A stretch of 64,000 nucleotides of DNA. Origin: an uncultured Lachnospiraceae bacterium. Its GTDB lineage: Bacteria > Bacillota > Clostridia > Lachnospirales > Lachnospiraceae. The notes beneath the pieces were generated by a model. It searched no databases, was not told the origin of the DNA, and saw only the letters and a list, made by a program, of their open reading frames with translations. Shown here in pieces: positions 1 to 9,117 of this stretch (positions are counted from its first letter, which is position 1; the number at the start of each line of letters is the position of its first letter). Location of the stretch: positions 53,991-117,990 of the forward strand of contig CAJODN010000016.1 in assembly GCA_905233695.1 (NCBI GenBank), written 5' to 3'. The translations under genes and the position numbers were made by a program.

Positions 1-77
1 TAAGCTCTTGCTTCGCAAATCGCTAAGTGCCGAGGCCCATAAATGTCTCGAAGAACATTTGTTGACTACGAATGCAA

Positions 78-1157
78 TTAGTTCTTAGCTTCGAAATCCT
101 TCATAAAGGCTACAAGCTTCTCTACACCTTCAATTGGCATTGCATTGTAGATAGATGCGCGCATACCGCCAACTGTTCTGTGACCTTTGAGGTTGACGAA
201 GCCCGCTTCTGTTGCTTCCTTAACGAACTTGGCATCAAGGTCTTCGTCGCCTGTTACGAAAGGCACATTCATAAGGGATCTGTCCTCTTTAACTACCGTT
301 CCCTTGAACATTTTACTCTCATCAAGGAAATCGTAGAGAATCCCGGCTTTCTTCTCGTTATGCTCTTTCATTGCAGAAAGTCCGCCCATTTTCTTAATCC
401 ATTTGAACACCTTACCGCAGATGTAAATGCCGTAGCAAGGCGGTGTGTTATAGAGAGAATCGGCATCAGCCTGTGTCTTCCACTTAAGCATTGTAGGTGT
501 GCCCGGAAGGCAATCGTCTGTAATTAAATCTTCTCTTACAATAGCAATTACAACGCCGGCAGGTCCGATGTTCTTCTGAACGCCACCGTAGATAACAGCG
601 TATTTCGATACATCAACAGGCTCCGATAAGAAGCATGATGATACGTCTGATACGAGGTCAACCCCCTTAGTATTGGGAAGATTCTTATATTTTGTTCCGT
701 AGATTGTATTATTCTCGCAGATATATACATAGTCCATATCATCCGTAATGGGAAGATCGTCGCAATCGGGAATGTAGCTGAAAGTCTTATCGGCAGAGCT
801 TGCAAGTTCAACTGCTTCGCCATAATTCTTAGCCTCCGCAAATGCCTTCTTAGCCCACTGACCGGTAAGAATGTAACCCGCCTTCTTATTCTTCATAAGA
901 TTCATGGGAATAGCTGCAAACTGCTGTGAAGCACCACCCTGTAAGAACATAACCTTATAATTATCGGGAATGTTCATAAGGTCGCGAAGGTCAGCTTCCG
1001 CTTCCTTAATTATATTGTCGAATACCTTGGAGCGGTGAGACATCTCCATAACAGACATACCGCTTCCTTTGTAATCAAGCATTTCATCTGCTGCTTCCTT
1101 AAGAACTTCCTCGGGAAGTACAGCCGGTCCCGCAGAAAAATTGTATACTCTACTCAT
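78..1157 (-). CDS. serC: Phosphoserine aminotransferase
   Basis: PLP-dependent aminotransferase that makes 3-phosphoserine from 3-phosphohydroxypyruvate and glutamate in cytosolic serine synthesis. The 359-residue length is normal for the family. The start FNFSAGP-like motif (YNFSAGPAVLPEEVL) and the PLP-lysine segment YGGVQKNIGPAG near residue 195 are both present. An AGAAGG site lies 7 nt before the ATG. It lies downstream of ilvB on the same strand, but a good promoter (TTGACA/TATCAT) in the gap suggests it can be transcribed alone. Bases 1-77 beyond its stop hold no gene, only short inverted repeats such as TTGCTTCGCAA. Confidence 0.95.
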   Translation of the reverse strand: MSRVYNFSAGPAVLPEEVLKEAADEMLDYKGSGMSVMEMSHRSKVFDNIIKEAEADLRDLMNIPDNYKVMFLQGGASQQFAAIPMNLMKNKKAGYILTGQWAKKAFAEAKNYGEAVELASSADKTFSYIPDCDDLPITDDMDYVYICENNTIYGTKYKNLPNTKGVDLVSDVSSCFLSEPVDVSKYAVIYGGVQKNIGPAGVVIAIVREDLITDDCLPGTPTMLKWKTQADADSLYNTPPCYGIYICGKVFKWIKKMGGLSAMKEHNEKKAGILYDFLDESKMFKGTVVKEDRSLMNVPFVTGDEDLDAKFVKEATEAGFVNLKGHRTVGGMRASIYNAMPIEGVEKLVAFMKDFEAKN

Positions 1158-1234
1158 ATTATTACCTTCTTTCTACATTATATAATACGAATTGCTTCGT
1201 TTCTTCGAAGCTCTCGCAACACAAACCACTGTAT

Positions 1235-1262
1235 ATGATACTCTTTGTTAATTTTTTGTCAA
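1235..1262 (-). promoter_or_regulatory. Promoter of serC
   Basis: On the minus strand TTGACA, a 16-bp spacer and TATCAT (five of six matches to the -10 consensus). The predicted leader of about 70 nt contains an inverted repeat GCTTCG/CGAAGC (about 1195-1212) that could form a small hairpin before the serC ribosome binding site. Confidence 0.5.
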
Positions 1263-1285
1263 GTAGTTGTTGTTTTCCTTCCTTA

Positions 1286-2959
1286 CTACGCTCTATCATT
1301 CTCGTCAAAGCACTTAGATATTGAGGCTCCGGGAGCAACCATAGGCCATACCTTGTCGTCAGAGTCAATTATACAGTCGATTACGACAGGACCGTCTGCG
1401 TTAAGGGCATTGGAAAGTGCGTCCGCAAATTCTTCTTTCGTTGTAACACGATACCCCTTAGCACCCATGGCCTCTACAAGCTTAACATAATCAACGTCTC
1501 CTTCGAGGATTGTGTGAGAATATCTCTTCTCATAGAAGAGGTCTTGCCACTGACGTACCATCCCCAATACCTGGTTGTTGATGATTATTTCAACTACATT
1601 AAGTTGTTCTTTTGCTGCAGTTATTATCTCATTAAAGTTCATTCTGAAGCATCCGTCACCTGCAATATTAATGACAGTCTTGTCGGGATTACCAATCTTA
1701 GCTCCGATTGAAGAACCCAGTCCGTATCCCATAGTTCCTAAGCCCCCCGATGATAAAAACTGGCGTGGCTTAGAATACTTATAATACTGCGCTGCCCACA
1801 TCTGGTGCTGACCAACTTCCGTTGTTATAATGGCTTCACCCTTAGTCTGTCTGTATACTTCCTCAACCACGGCAGGACCTGTAAGACCGGTGCCGTTATA
1901 TGTAAGGGGGAATTTTTCCTTAAGTTCTCTAATCTCAGCCATCCACTCGGAATTATCCTTTTTATCTATCATGGTATTGATACGCTTAAGTATCTCTCTT
2001 ACATCACCAATCACCTGGGATGTTACAATCACATTCTTATTAACCTCAACAGGGTCAATATCGAATTGTACAATCTTCACATCCTTGGCAAATGTCTTGG
2101 GGTTACCCAGAACTCTGTCGCTGAACCTTGTTCCTATTGCAATAAGAAGGTCGCAGTTGCTTACACCCAAGTTAGACACCTTCGTACCGTGCATACCTAA
2201 CATTCCCGTATATCTGTCATCCGTTCCCGAAAATGCTCCTTTGCCCATAAGCGAATCACATACAGGTGCGTCCACAAGCTCCACGAACTGTCTGAGCTCC
2301 TTATCAGCTCCGCTTATTACTGCTCCTCCACCGACAAATACGAAGGGCTTCTTAGCTTCAGCGATTAATTCTGCCGCTTTATTAAGAGCTTCCTCTGTAA
2401 TATCCTTAGTTATAGGCAAAATATCCTTCGGTTCCTCATATTCGTACTCAGCCTTATCGCCGGTGGCATCCTTGGTAATATCCACAAGTACAGGACCGGG
2501 ACGACCGGTCTTCGCTATTGTAAATGCTCTTCTTAAGGTCTTCGTCAAATCATTAACATCTTTAACAATAAAGTTATGCTTCGTTATAGGCATTGTAATT
2601 CCTGCAATGTCCACCTCTTGGAAGCTGTCCTTACCGAGAAGCGGCGTCGTTACGTTACAAGTAATAGCCACAAGGGGAACGGAATCCATATAAGCCGTAG
2701 CGATACCGGTTACAAGGTTAGTTGCGCCGGGACCACTTGTTGCAAAGCACACACCAACCTTACCGGTGCTTCTGGCGTATCCGTCAGCGGCATGGCTTGC
2801 TCCCTGCTCGTGAGATGTGAGGATATGTCTTATCTCGTCACGATGCTTATATAATTCATCATAGACATTAAGAATGGCTCCGCCTGGGTAGCCGAAAACT
2901 GTGTCTACTTTCTGCTCCTTTAAGCATTCTATTACGATTTGTGCTCCTGTAAGTTGCAT
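1286..2959 (-). CDS. ilvB: Acetolactate synthase, large (catalytic) subunit
   Basis: ThDP-dependent enzyme condensing pyruvate with pyruvate or 2-ketobutyrate, the first common step to valine, leucine and isoleucine. The 557 residues carry the N-terminal GYPGGAILNVYD segment with the conserved HEQGASHAADGYAR glutamate region. They also carry the C-terminal ThDP motif GDGCFRMNFNE followed by INNQVLGMVRQWQ. GAAAGG precedes the ATG. It follows ilvD and leuB on the same strand, forming a leuB-ilvD-ilvB group. No regulatory subunit lies next to it; the ilvN in this window sits beside a second ilvB at 47-49 kb, so this copy may share that subunit or act alone. Confidence 0.94.
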   Translation of the reverse strand: MQLTGAQIVIECLKEQKVDTVFGYPGGAILNVYDELYKHRDEIRHILTSHEQGASHAADGYARSTGKVGVCFATSGPGATNLVTGIATAYMDSVPLVAITCNVTTPLLGKDSFQEVDIAGITMPITKHNFIVKDVNDLTKTLRRAFTIAKTGRPGPVLVDITKDATGDKAEYEYEEPKDILPITKDITEEALNKAAELIAEAKKPFVFVGGGAVISGADKELRQFVELVDAPVCDSLMGKGAFSGTDDRYTGMLGMHGTKVSNLGVSNCDLLIAIGTRFSDRVLGNPKTFAKDVKIVQFDIDPVEVNKNVIVTSQVIGDVREILKRINTMIDKKDNSEWMAEIRELKEKFPLTYNGTGLTGPAVVEEVYRQTKGEAIITTEVGQHQMWAAQYYKYSKPRQFLSSGGLGTMGYGLGSSIGAKIGNPDKTVINIAGDGCFRMNFNEIITAAKEQLNVVEIIINNQVLGMVRQWQDLFYEKRYSHTILEGDVDYVKLVEAMGAKGYRVTTKEEFADALSNALNADGPVVIDCIIDSDDKVWPMVAPGASISKCFDENDRA

Positions 2960-2986
2960 TGTTGTTGTCCTTTCATTTCCAATCTC

Positions 2987-3058
2987 AAAAGATATGACAC
3001 TATGCCCGACCGCCTCATACAGAAAATCGGCTTGTCGGACATAGTGCTCATATCTTTT
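2987..3058 (-). repeat. Hairpin element family 1, copy A (ilvD-ilvB gap)
   Basis: Long imperfect inverted repeat filling the ilvD-ilvB gap and touching the ilvD stop codon. The arms are AAAAGATATG/CATATCTTTT, CACTATG/CATAGTG and CCGAC/GTCGG. The loop CTCATACAGAAAATCG is shared with the copies near 4.9, 22.6 and 43.4 kb, while the stem sequence is completely different. It lies inside a likely operon and may modulate ilvB expression or mRNA stability. Confidence 0.8.
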
Positions 3059-4722
3059 TATTTCAATTCTAAAACTGCTCCACGGTTACCGGAAGTTACC
3101 ATCTTCGCGTACCTTGCGGCGTAGCCGGTTGTTACCTTAGGTTCTCTCGGCTGCCACTTAGCCTTGCGTTCTTCAAGCTCTTCATCGGATACTTTGATAT
3201 CAAGCTTCATATTAGGAATATCGATTGCAATCGTGTCGCCTTCTTCCACGAGCGCAATAGGACCACCCACTGCTGCCTCCGGTGAGACGTGACCGATTGA
3301 TGCACCTCTTGATGCTCCTGAGAATCTTCCGTCAGTAATAAGCGCCACCGATGAACCAAGTCCCATTCCGGCAATTGCCGATGTGGGATTTAACATTTCC
3401 CTCATTCCCGGACCACCTTTAGGTCCTTCGTAACGGATAACAACTACATCGCCTTCTACAATCTTACCGCCCTTGATAGCGTCAATTGCATCTTCCTCGC
3501 AGTCAAATACTCTTGCAGGGCCTTCGTGTACCATCATTTCTTCTACAACCGCGGAACGCTTGACAACAGAGCCATCCGGTGCAAGGTTACCCTTAAGTAC
3601 CGCCAAGCCTCCTGTCTTAGAATAAGGATTGTCGAGAGGTCTTATAACCTCGGGGTTCCTGTTCTCCGCGTTCTTAATTGCTTCACCGATTGTAACACCC
3701 GTTACGGTCATACAATCAAGGTTAAGAAGATCAAGCTCCTTAAGTTCGTTCATTACAGCATACACACCGCCGGCTTCGTTAAGGTCCTCCATATATGTAG
3801 GTCCTGCCGGTGCCAAGTGACACAGGTTAGGAGTCTTCTCTGAGATTGGGTTGGCAAATGATATATCAAAGTCAAATCCTATCTCATGTGCAATAGCGGG
3901 AAGATGAAGCATTGAATTGGTTGAACATCCAAGTGCCATATCAACCGTAAGCGCATTAAGAATTGCATCTTTAGTCATAATCTGTCTTGCGGTAATACCT
4001 TTATTATAGAGATCCATAACAGCATATCCCGCCATCTTGGCAAGGCGGATTCTCTCAGAATATACAGCAGGGATTGTTCCGTTGCCGGGCAGTCCCATAC
4101 CGATTGCTTCCGTTAAGCAATTCATTGAGTTGGCTGTATACATTCCGGAGCATGAACCGCATGTCGGACATACCTTTCTCTCATATTCCAATACATCATC
4201 TTCGGTCATTGTTCCCGCGGCGTAAGAACCTACAGCTTCAAACATAGACGAAAGCGATGTCTTATGACCGTGAATATGACCGGCAAGCATCGGACCGCCG
4301 GATACAAATACTGTAGGAAGATCAAGTCTTGCTGATGCCATAAGAAGTCCGGGAACATTCTTATCACAATTCGGAACCATTACAAGCGCATCGAATTGGT
4401 GCGCAATTGCCATACATTCCGTGGAGTCTGCAATTAAGTCACGTGTTACAAGGGAATACTTCATTCCCACGTGACCCATAGCGATTCCGTCGCATACCGC
4501 AATTGCAGGGAACTCTACCGGTACACCGCCTGCCTCGGCAACACCGAGCTTAACGGCTTCAACAATTTTGTCAATATTCATATGGCCGGGTACGATTTCG
4601 TTATAGGAACTAACGATACCGACCATTGGCTTTTTCATCTCTTCCTTGGTGAATCCCAAGGCGTTAAACAGGCTTCTTGCAGGTGCTTGCTGCATGCCTT
4701 TTCTTGCGTTATCTGATTTCAT
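3058..4722 (-). CDS. ilvD: Dihydroxy-acid dehydratase
   Basis: Fe-S enzyme that dehydrates 2,3-dihydroxy acids to the 2-keto acids of valine and isoleucine. Cluster-binding cysteines are visible in NCDKNVPG and [18 protein letters not shown]. The C-terminal [20 protein letters not shown] motif is also present. The track ORF begins 27 codons earlier, but the start used here (MKSDNARKG) has AGGAGG 7 nt upstream and gives 554 residues, the usual family length. The extra upstream residues come from the repeat array in the leuB-ilvD gap. It is probably co-transcribed with leuB upstream and ilvB downstream. Confidence 0.95.
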   Translation of the reverse strand: MKSDNARKGMQQAPARSLFNALGFTKEEMKKPMVGIVSSYNEIVPGHMNIDKIVEAVKLGVAEAGGVPVEFPAIAVCDGIAMGHVGMKYSLVTRDLIADSTECMAIAHQFDALVMVPNCDKNVPGLLMASARLDLPTVFVSGGPMLAGHIHGHKTSLSSMFEAVGSYAAGTMTEDDVLEYERKVCPTCGSCSGMYTANSMNCLTEAIGMGLPGNGTIPAVYSERIRLAKMAGYAVMDLYNKGITARQIMTKDAILNALTVDMALGCSTNSMLHLPAIAHEIGFDFDISFANPISEKTPNLCHLAPAGPTYMEDLNEAGGVYAVMNELKELDLLNLDCMTVTGVTIGEAIKNAENRNPEVIRPLDNPYSKTGGLAVLKGNLAPDGSVVKRSAVVEEMMVHEGPARVFDCEEDAIDAIKGGKIVEGDVVVIRYEGPKGGPGMREMLNPTSAIAGMGLGSSVALITDGRFSGASRGASIGHVSPEAAVGGPIALVEEGDTIAIDIPNMKLDIKVSDEELEERKAKWQPREPKVTTGYAARYAKMVTSGNRGAVLELK

Positions 4723-4748
4723 AATATTACCTCCTAATTTTATATCTT

Positions 4749-5048
4749 GCATCTTCGGATCGAGAACCTGCACATTCATGACTATACTGTGTCTTCGCGA
4801 CAAGTACCTGCACGCTACTCTTATTCTTACGTCTCATCACCAAGTACCCGCACGCTACTCTTATTCTTACGTCTCATCACCAAGTACCCGCACGCTCATA
4901 CAGAAAATCGCTTAGCGGGTCTTGGCTGATTCGCCGTTTACTTAATGTCTTGGCTGATTCGCCGTTTACTTAATGTCGCTTAGCGGGTCTTGCCCGCTCA
5001 TCCACTTGCGAAGTATTGTCGCTTAGCAGGTCTCGACTCCTCAGATGC
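4749..5048 (-). repeat. Hairpin element family 1, copy B: nested array with duplicated arms
   Basis: A 300-nt inverted-repeat array fills the 353-nt leuB-ilvD gap. The outer arms GCATCT/AGATGC and TCGAG+CCTGC / GCAGG+CTCGA pair. Inside, a 40-bp left module (CAAGTACCYGCACGCTACTC...) occurs twice in tandem at 4801-4880, and a 28-bp right module (CTTGGCTGATTCGCCGTTTA...) occurs twice at 4921-4976. The centre is CAAGTACCCGC, loop CTCATACAGAAAATCG, GCGGGTCTTGG. Left and right modules are roughly complementary, so the array can fold as one long nested stem. The ORF-track entries here are repeat translations, not genes. Confidence 0.85.
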
Positions 5049-5075
5049 TTGTTATAATACTTGGCTAACGTCAAG

Positions 5076-6176
5076 TTATATCCTATCACATATAAGGTCG
5101 CCCATCTCCTTAGTGCCGACCCTTGTGATTCCGGTTGTGTCCTTGCCGGGGGCAGGCATAATGTCGATTGTACGATAGCCATCGTCAAGTACCTTGTTAA
5201 TTGCATTTTCAATTGCATCAGCTTCCTTATCCATGTCAAATGTAAATCGAAGCATCATAGCAGCACTTAGTATAGTTGCTATAGGATTAGCAATACCTTT
5301 ACCAGCAATATCAGGTGCCGAACCACCGCTTGGTTCATAGAGTCCGAACTTCGTCTCGTTAAGACTGGCTGATGAAAGCATTCCAATCGAACCTGTAACC
5401 ATTGACGCCTCATCTGAAAGTATGTCGCCGAACATATTCTCGGTTAATATGACATCGAACTGCTTCGGATCCTTAACAAGCTGCATTGCCGCATTATCAA
5501 CAAGCATGTGCTCAAGCGTTATCTCAGGATAGTCGACAGCCACTTCTTCTACGACTTTTCTCCAGAGTCTTGATGAGTCAAGAACATTTGCCTTATCAAC
5601 AGAAGTAACCTTCTTACTTCTCTTCATTGCAATATCGAAGGATCGAATTGCGATTCTCCTAATCTCATCTTCGTTATAAGATAGGGTATCGTAAGCCTCT
5701 GTCTTACCGTTAACTTCCTTAGTCTCCCTCTTACCGAAATAAAGGCCGCCGGTAAGTTCTCGCATAATCATCATATCAAAGCCGTCGCCGATGATGTCAT
5801 CGCGAAGGGGACATGCCTCTTTGAGTTGAGGGTAGAGATATGCCGGTCTCAGATTGGCGAATAGATTAAGTGCCTTTCTTATTCCGAGAAGTCCGGCTTC
5901 GGGACGCTTGTCAGCGGGAAGCTTGTACCAGGGTGATGTCTTGGGGTCACCGCCGATTGAGCCAAGAAGAACAGCGTCGGCTTTCTTAGCCTGCTCTATA
6001 GCCCCTTCCGTTAACGGTTCGCCTGTTGCATCTATTGAACATCCGCCCATCAATATTTCGTCATAGTTAAATGTGTGGCTGTATTTCTCGCCGATTTTGT
6101 CGAGGACTTTGATGGCTTCGGCTACAATTTCAGGGCCGATGCCGTCGCCTCGTATTACACCTATGTTACAGTTCAT
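5076..6176 (-). CDS. leuB: 3-isopropylmalate dehydrogenase
   Basis: NAD-dependent oxidative decarboxylation of 3-isopropylmalate in leucine synthesis. The 366 residues start with the family pattern [17 protein letters not shown]. They also show the substrate-binding [16 protein letters not shown] region and the NAD site [19 protein letters not shown] near the C-terminus. AAGGAG lies upstream of the ATG. It is the first gene after a clear promoter and terminator, so it probably leads the leuB-ilvD-ilvB group. No leuA, leuC, leuD or ilvC is in the window. Confidence 0.96.
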   Translation of the reverse strand: MNCNIGVIRGDGIGPEIVAEAIKVLDKIGEKYSHTFNYDEILMGGCSIDATGEPLTEGAIEQAKKADAVLLGSIGGDPKTSPWYKLPADKRPEAGLLGIRKALNLFANLRPAYLYPQLKEACPLRDDIIGDGFDMMIMRELTGGLYFGKRETKEVNGKTEAYDTLSYNEDEIRRIAIRSFDIAMKRSKKVTSVDKANVLDSSRLWRKVVEEVAVDYPEITLEHMLVDNAAMQLVKDPKQFDVILTENMFGDILSDEASMVTGSIGMLSSASLNETKFGLYEPSGGSAPDIAGKGIANPIATILSAAMMLRFTFDMDKEADAIENAINKVLDDGYRTIDIMPAPGKDTTGITRVGTKEMGDLICDRI

Positions 6177-6232
6177 TGTTTTACTCCTTACTATTTGTGT
6201 CTTTTCTTATTAAAATATAAATACACCACGAC

Positions 6233-6261
6233 ATTATATAATATTTACAAAAAAATTACAA
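6233..6261 (-). promoter_or_regulatory. Promoter of the leuB operon
   Basis: Minus-strand TTGTAA, a 17-bp spacer and TATAAT, with the predicted start about 50 nt before the leuB ATG. No T-box or leader-peptide attenuator is visible in the short leader. The -35 region lies in the A/T tract just downstream of the terminator of the preceding gene. Confidence 0.6.
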
Positions 6262-6268
6262 CATAGAA

Positions 6269-6306
6269 GGGCTCCCAACCGTTATAAACATTGCGGTCAG
6301 GAGCCC
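6269..6306 (-). terminator. Intrinsic terminator of the beta-helix protein gene
   Basis: GGGCTCC/GGAGCCC stem with an inner ACCG/CGGT pair. On the minus strand the hairpin is followed shortly by a T-rich tract, and on the plus strand by GTTTTATT. It ends transcription of the 6.3-8.6 kb gene before the leuB promoter. Confidence 0.75.
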
Positions 6307-6338
6307 GTTTTATTGCCCTTTTATGAAAGTGTATCTAA

Positions 6339-8552
6339 CTACTTTATTCTCCAAGCGATACCTTCATCAATCCAGCCTATATTCCTAAGGAATTCACAGT
6401 CGCTCTCTTTTGTTGTCCATACGTGCTCGCCTTCACTGCTGTTAGGATTGTAGAACTTATACTGCGCTGTTCCTTTGTTAGAGGATTCCTTATATGCATA
6501 ATAAGCTATTCCTTCATAATTCCATCCGTTCATTTTAAGCTGTATGGCATCGCCGGCGCTGGCTGTGTAAAAATGCATTCCTGTACCATTAGGATTATAT
6601 AATCTGTATACAGGTACCGCGTCCTTTTCCGAAGCGCTTACAACAGTAAAATTATCATTTTCTTCGTAGACCCAACCCTCTGACATCAGGTAGAACACAT
6701 CGCCGGGATTTTTCGTGTAGAAATGCTCACCACGATTAGGGTCGTACATACGATATACCGTGCCTTCTGATATAATATCAAGTGAAACTGTCGCTTTAGT
6801 TCCTGCTACATCATCGTATACATCTGCTGTACCCTCATTTTCATTAACAGATAAAACGTTACTGTATAAGCCGTCATCTGTACTCGTACTACCGGAATCG
6901 GTGTTGTCGCCTGTGTTACCACTTGTATCGTCGCCGGTACTGCTTGTATCACCGCCGGTACCTCCGCTTGTATCACTATCGGTACTACCGGAACCGTCGG
7001 GAGGTGTCATTCCATCGGGAGGTGTGGATCCGTCGGGAGGTGTCATTCCGTCATTACCGCCGGGCTGTCCACCATCGGGAGGTGTCATGCCTCCGTTACC
7101 ACCGGGTCCCATTCCACCGTTTCCGCCGGCCTGTCCGCCATTAGGAGGTGTCATGCCACCCTGACCGCCGGGTCCGAATCCGCCTTGGCTTGTTCCTTCA
7201 GTTGCCGTAGCGACAGAAGATCCGTTAACATATAATGTATATGTGGCTCCGTCTACAAGTGCGTCGTCCGAGAAGATTACGCTGTTAGCACTCTTTTTAA
7301 CCGTTGTTGTATATAGCGTATTGCCACTTGAATCCTTAATGCTTACGGTATTACCCTTCGACAAGCTCGCACTGAACATTACGTAGTTACCGCTTGTAAA
7401 TCCCTGCTGCATTCCGCCCATGCCGATACCGATAATGGTACCTCCTGTTACGGTTGAGGTTGAATTCTCGCCCCAATCAATGGCGTTATTATCATTCTGA
7501 GTTGATGATGAGATATCCGTCACACCACCGGATACTTTAAGCGTACCGTTAGAATCAAGTCCGTCACCACCGGCATTAATATTCCATGTTCCTCCGTAAA
7601 TGTTAAGAGAATAAGAATAGTTCGTAAGATCAGAATTAGCAGCATTGATACCGTCATCGGAAGATACTATATTGGCAGTTCCGCCGTAGAGGTTAACTGT
7701 GGCTCCTTCGAAACCTTCTGTAGAGCTTCTTACATTAATATTGGCACCACCGGTTGTTCCCTGCTTACCTATATTAAGAATGTAATCTGACTTAATTGCA
7801 TCGTCTGATGCTGATACATTGATATTTCCACCGATTATCTCAAGTCCGGTGACCCCTTCGGCACCGTCAGAGGATATTCCGTCGTTAGCCGCATTTACAT
7901 TAAGGGTAAATGTGTCAGTTGAAGTCGCACCTATAGTTATGGTAGAACCGTCACCACCCTTGATACCGTTCTTACAATTACCGTTAACGTTAAGTGTTCC
8001 GTCACCTGTTATAAGAAGTGTTCCGCTTGACTTAAGCTTAATTCCGGCACCCTCGAAATTATCGTTTTCCGTGCCGTCTTCTAAGTATTCGTCATCCGGA
8101 TCTTCATTATCTGTAAGCGTATTGGTTCCGGAAATTACGATTGTAGTATCCGTATTATCCTTATTAATTGTAATAGGTGCGCCGTCTGAGTTTGAAAGTG
8201 TTAAATTCTTAAGTATAAGTGTTACTCCCGTTGTTCCCTTCTTAACCTTCACAGAGCCCTTCGAACATGAACCGGTTATAATATATATACCCGACTGATT
8301 AATTGTAAGGTCTGTTCCATCAGCTTTGTAACCGCTATCTGTTCCGCTTGTGACTGATACCGAACTATCGGTAAATGTGAATGTGGTCTGCGCCTCCTTA
8401 ACATAGCTCGCAGATGATGTTGCGGCATTTGCCGTCATCGTACTGACGGGCACCATTGCGATTGTCATGGCGAGGAATACCGCCAGTGCCACTCCTTTCT
8501 TACCAAGTGCTCTTGTGGTTTTTCTGTTAATCTTATTATTCAATTTCATCAT
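6339..8552 (-). CDS. Secreted Cthe_2159-type carbohydrate-binding protein with C-terminal DUF5648-like repeats
   Basis: Predicted secreted protein of 737 residues. It starts at MMKLNNK, where AAGGAG lies 8 nt upstream, 20 residues inside the track ORF. A signal peptide (GVALAVFLAMTIAMVPVSTM, cleavage near ANAA) is followed by about 400 residues rich in short beta-strand repeats such as GDGTLNVNG and SDDAIKSD. That matches the parallel beta-helix family known from Clostridium thermocellum Cthe_2159, which binds cellulose and pectin-like polymers. A flexible Gly/Pro linker with repeated TPPDGG units comes next. Three modules of the type VYRMYDPNRGEHFYTKN, each about 45 residues and DUF5648-like, end the protein. 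The ligand is not predictable. It is a single-gene unit with its own terminator. Confidence 0.8.
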   Translation of the reverse strand: MMKLNNKINRKTTRALGKKGVALAVFLAMTIAMVPVSTMTANAATSSASYVKEAQTTFTFTDSSVSVTSGTDSGYKADGTDLTINQSGIYIITGSCSKGSVKVKKGTTGVTLILKNLTLSNSDGAPITINKDNTDTTIVISGTNTLTDNEDPDDEYLEDGTENDNFEGAGIKLKSSGTLLITGDGTLNVNGNCKNGIKGGDGSTITIGATSTDTFTLNVNAANDGISSDGAEGVTGLEIIGGNINVSASDDAIKSDYILNIGKQGTTGGANINVRSSTEGFEGATVNLYGGTANIVSSDDGINAANSDLTNYSYSLNIYGGTWNINAGGDGLDSNGTLKVSGGVTDISSSTQNDNNAIDWGENSTSTVTGGTIIGIGMGGMQQGFTSGNYVMFSASLSKGNTVSIKDSSGNTLYTTTVKKSANSVIFSDDALVDGATYTLYVNGSSVATATEGTSQGGFGPGGQGGMTPPNGGQAGGNGGMGPGGNGGMTPPDGGQPGGNDGMTPPDGSTPPDGMTPPDGSGSTDSDTSGGTGGDTSSTGDDTSGNTGDNTDSGSTSTDDGLYSNVLSVNENEGTADVYDDVAGTKATVSLDIISEGTVYRMYDPNRGEHFYTKNPGDVFYLMSEGWVYEENDNFTVVSASEKDAVPVYRLYNPNGTGMHFYTASAGDAIQLKMNGWNYEGIAYYAYKESSNKGTAQYKFYNPNSSEGEHVWTTKESDCEFLRNIGWIDEGIAWRIK
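6985..7190 (-). repeat. Low-complexity coding repeat (TPPDGG/GGQGG linker)
   Basis: Imperfect tandem units around GGAGGTGTCAT encode the MTPPDG/GGNGG linker of the carbohydrate-binding protein. Unit number probably varies between strains because such tracts slip during replication. Confidence 0.65.
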
Positions 8553-8659
8553 AATCATATCTCCTTTGTATCTGTGGTTTGATTTGTTCCTTCTTTTTGT
8601 ACGTACGTTCAATTTTCTATTCCATTTTCCTTGATATGCTATAAGAATAACAAGTAAAC

Positions 8660-8677
8660 CTTAAACGAAACTTAAAC
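8660..8677 (-). promoter_or_regulatory. Direct-repeat operator candidate upstream of the beta-helix gene
   Basis: On the minus strand GTTTAAG-TTTC-GTTTAAG, two 7-bp repeats at 11-bp periodicity, about 110 nt before the start codon. This geometry is typical of sites for OmpR/PhoB-family response regulators. No such regulator is in the window, so the assignment is inference. Confidence 0.35.
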
Positions 8678-8710
8678 AACGAAAAAAATTTAAAATATTT
8701 TACACAAACC

Positions 8711-8736
8711 AAAAAAAGCGCGACTCTCGTCACGCT
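8711..8736 (-). terminator. Intrinsic terminator of the XRE/unknown-protein pair
   Basis: The minus-strand stem AGCG-GAC / GTC-CGCT with a short loop is followed by an uninterrupted run of seven T. It lies about 75 nt after the stop of the 8.8 kb gene. Confidence 0.75.
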
Positions 8737-8811
8737 GAATAACCTCCTGCAATACACCTGCGACGCCATCCGTCGTAAGCATACCGCAGATCACACCAAA
8801 ACAAACAAAGG

Positions 8812-9096
8812 TTATATAATGTTAAGCTGTAGTCTCTCTCTATAGATAATATCTAAAGAATCAAGACATCTTCTGGCACGGGTATACTCATTACGGTTGA
8901 TCTTAATCACACAGACCTTGGATGCACCGTTGTAATTCTCTCTTCTGAAAAATGGAATGTACTTCCATCTCTTAGAAAAAGGAATCGAATCCTTGATAAG
9001 CGCCTTGCTGGTGCAATTACTGGCTCTGTGATTGGTTGTCTCACAGAGAACCACATCCTTACCCACGTTCCTATCACATTTTAATTTCTTATTCAT
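8812..9096 (-). CDS. Small basic protein of unknown function, paired with an XRE regulator
   Basis: A 94-residue basic protein I do not recognise. The start MNKKLKCDR is chosen because GGGAGG lies 4 nt before it; the track start four codons earlier falls on the ribosome binding site. It has five cysteines and a Lys/Arg-rich C-terminal half (KINRNEYTRARRCLDSL), with no membrane segment or signal peptide. It follows the XRE gene by 21 nt and shares its promoter and terminator, so the two form one unit. That layout resembles regulator-first toxin-antitoxin pairs, but no toxin fold is evident. Confidence 0.6.
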   Translation of the reverse strand: MNKKLKCDRNVGKDVVLCETTNHRASNCTSKALIKDSIPFSKRWKYIPFFRRENYNGASKVCVIKINRNEYTRARRCLDSLDIIYRERLQLNII

Positions 9097-9117
9097 GAAT
9101 CCTCCCATAGTATACTG

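Noticed and set aside
1830-2693. 287-residue plus-strand ORF inside ilvB
   Set aside because: It is a shadow of ilvB on the opposite strand with no ribosome binding site or recognisable domain.
4740-5050. CRISPR array
   Set aside because: The direct repeats are 40 and 28 bp in only two copies each, without unique spacers and with complementary arms; no cas genes are near.
4747-5270. Short ORFs on both strands in the leuB-ilvD gap (4646, 4747, 4970, 4990, 5061)
   Set aside because: They translate the nested repeat array or shadow leuB/ilvD; none has a sensible ribosome binding site or domain.
6760-7164. 134-residue plus-strand ORF rich in Pro/Ser/Val
   Set aside because: It is the antisense of the Gly/Pro repeat linker in the beta-helix protein gene.
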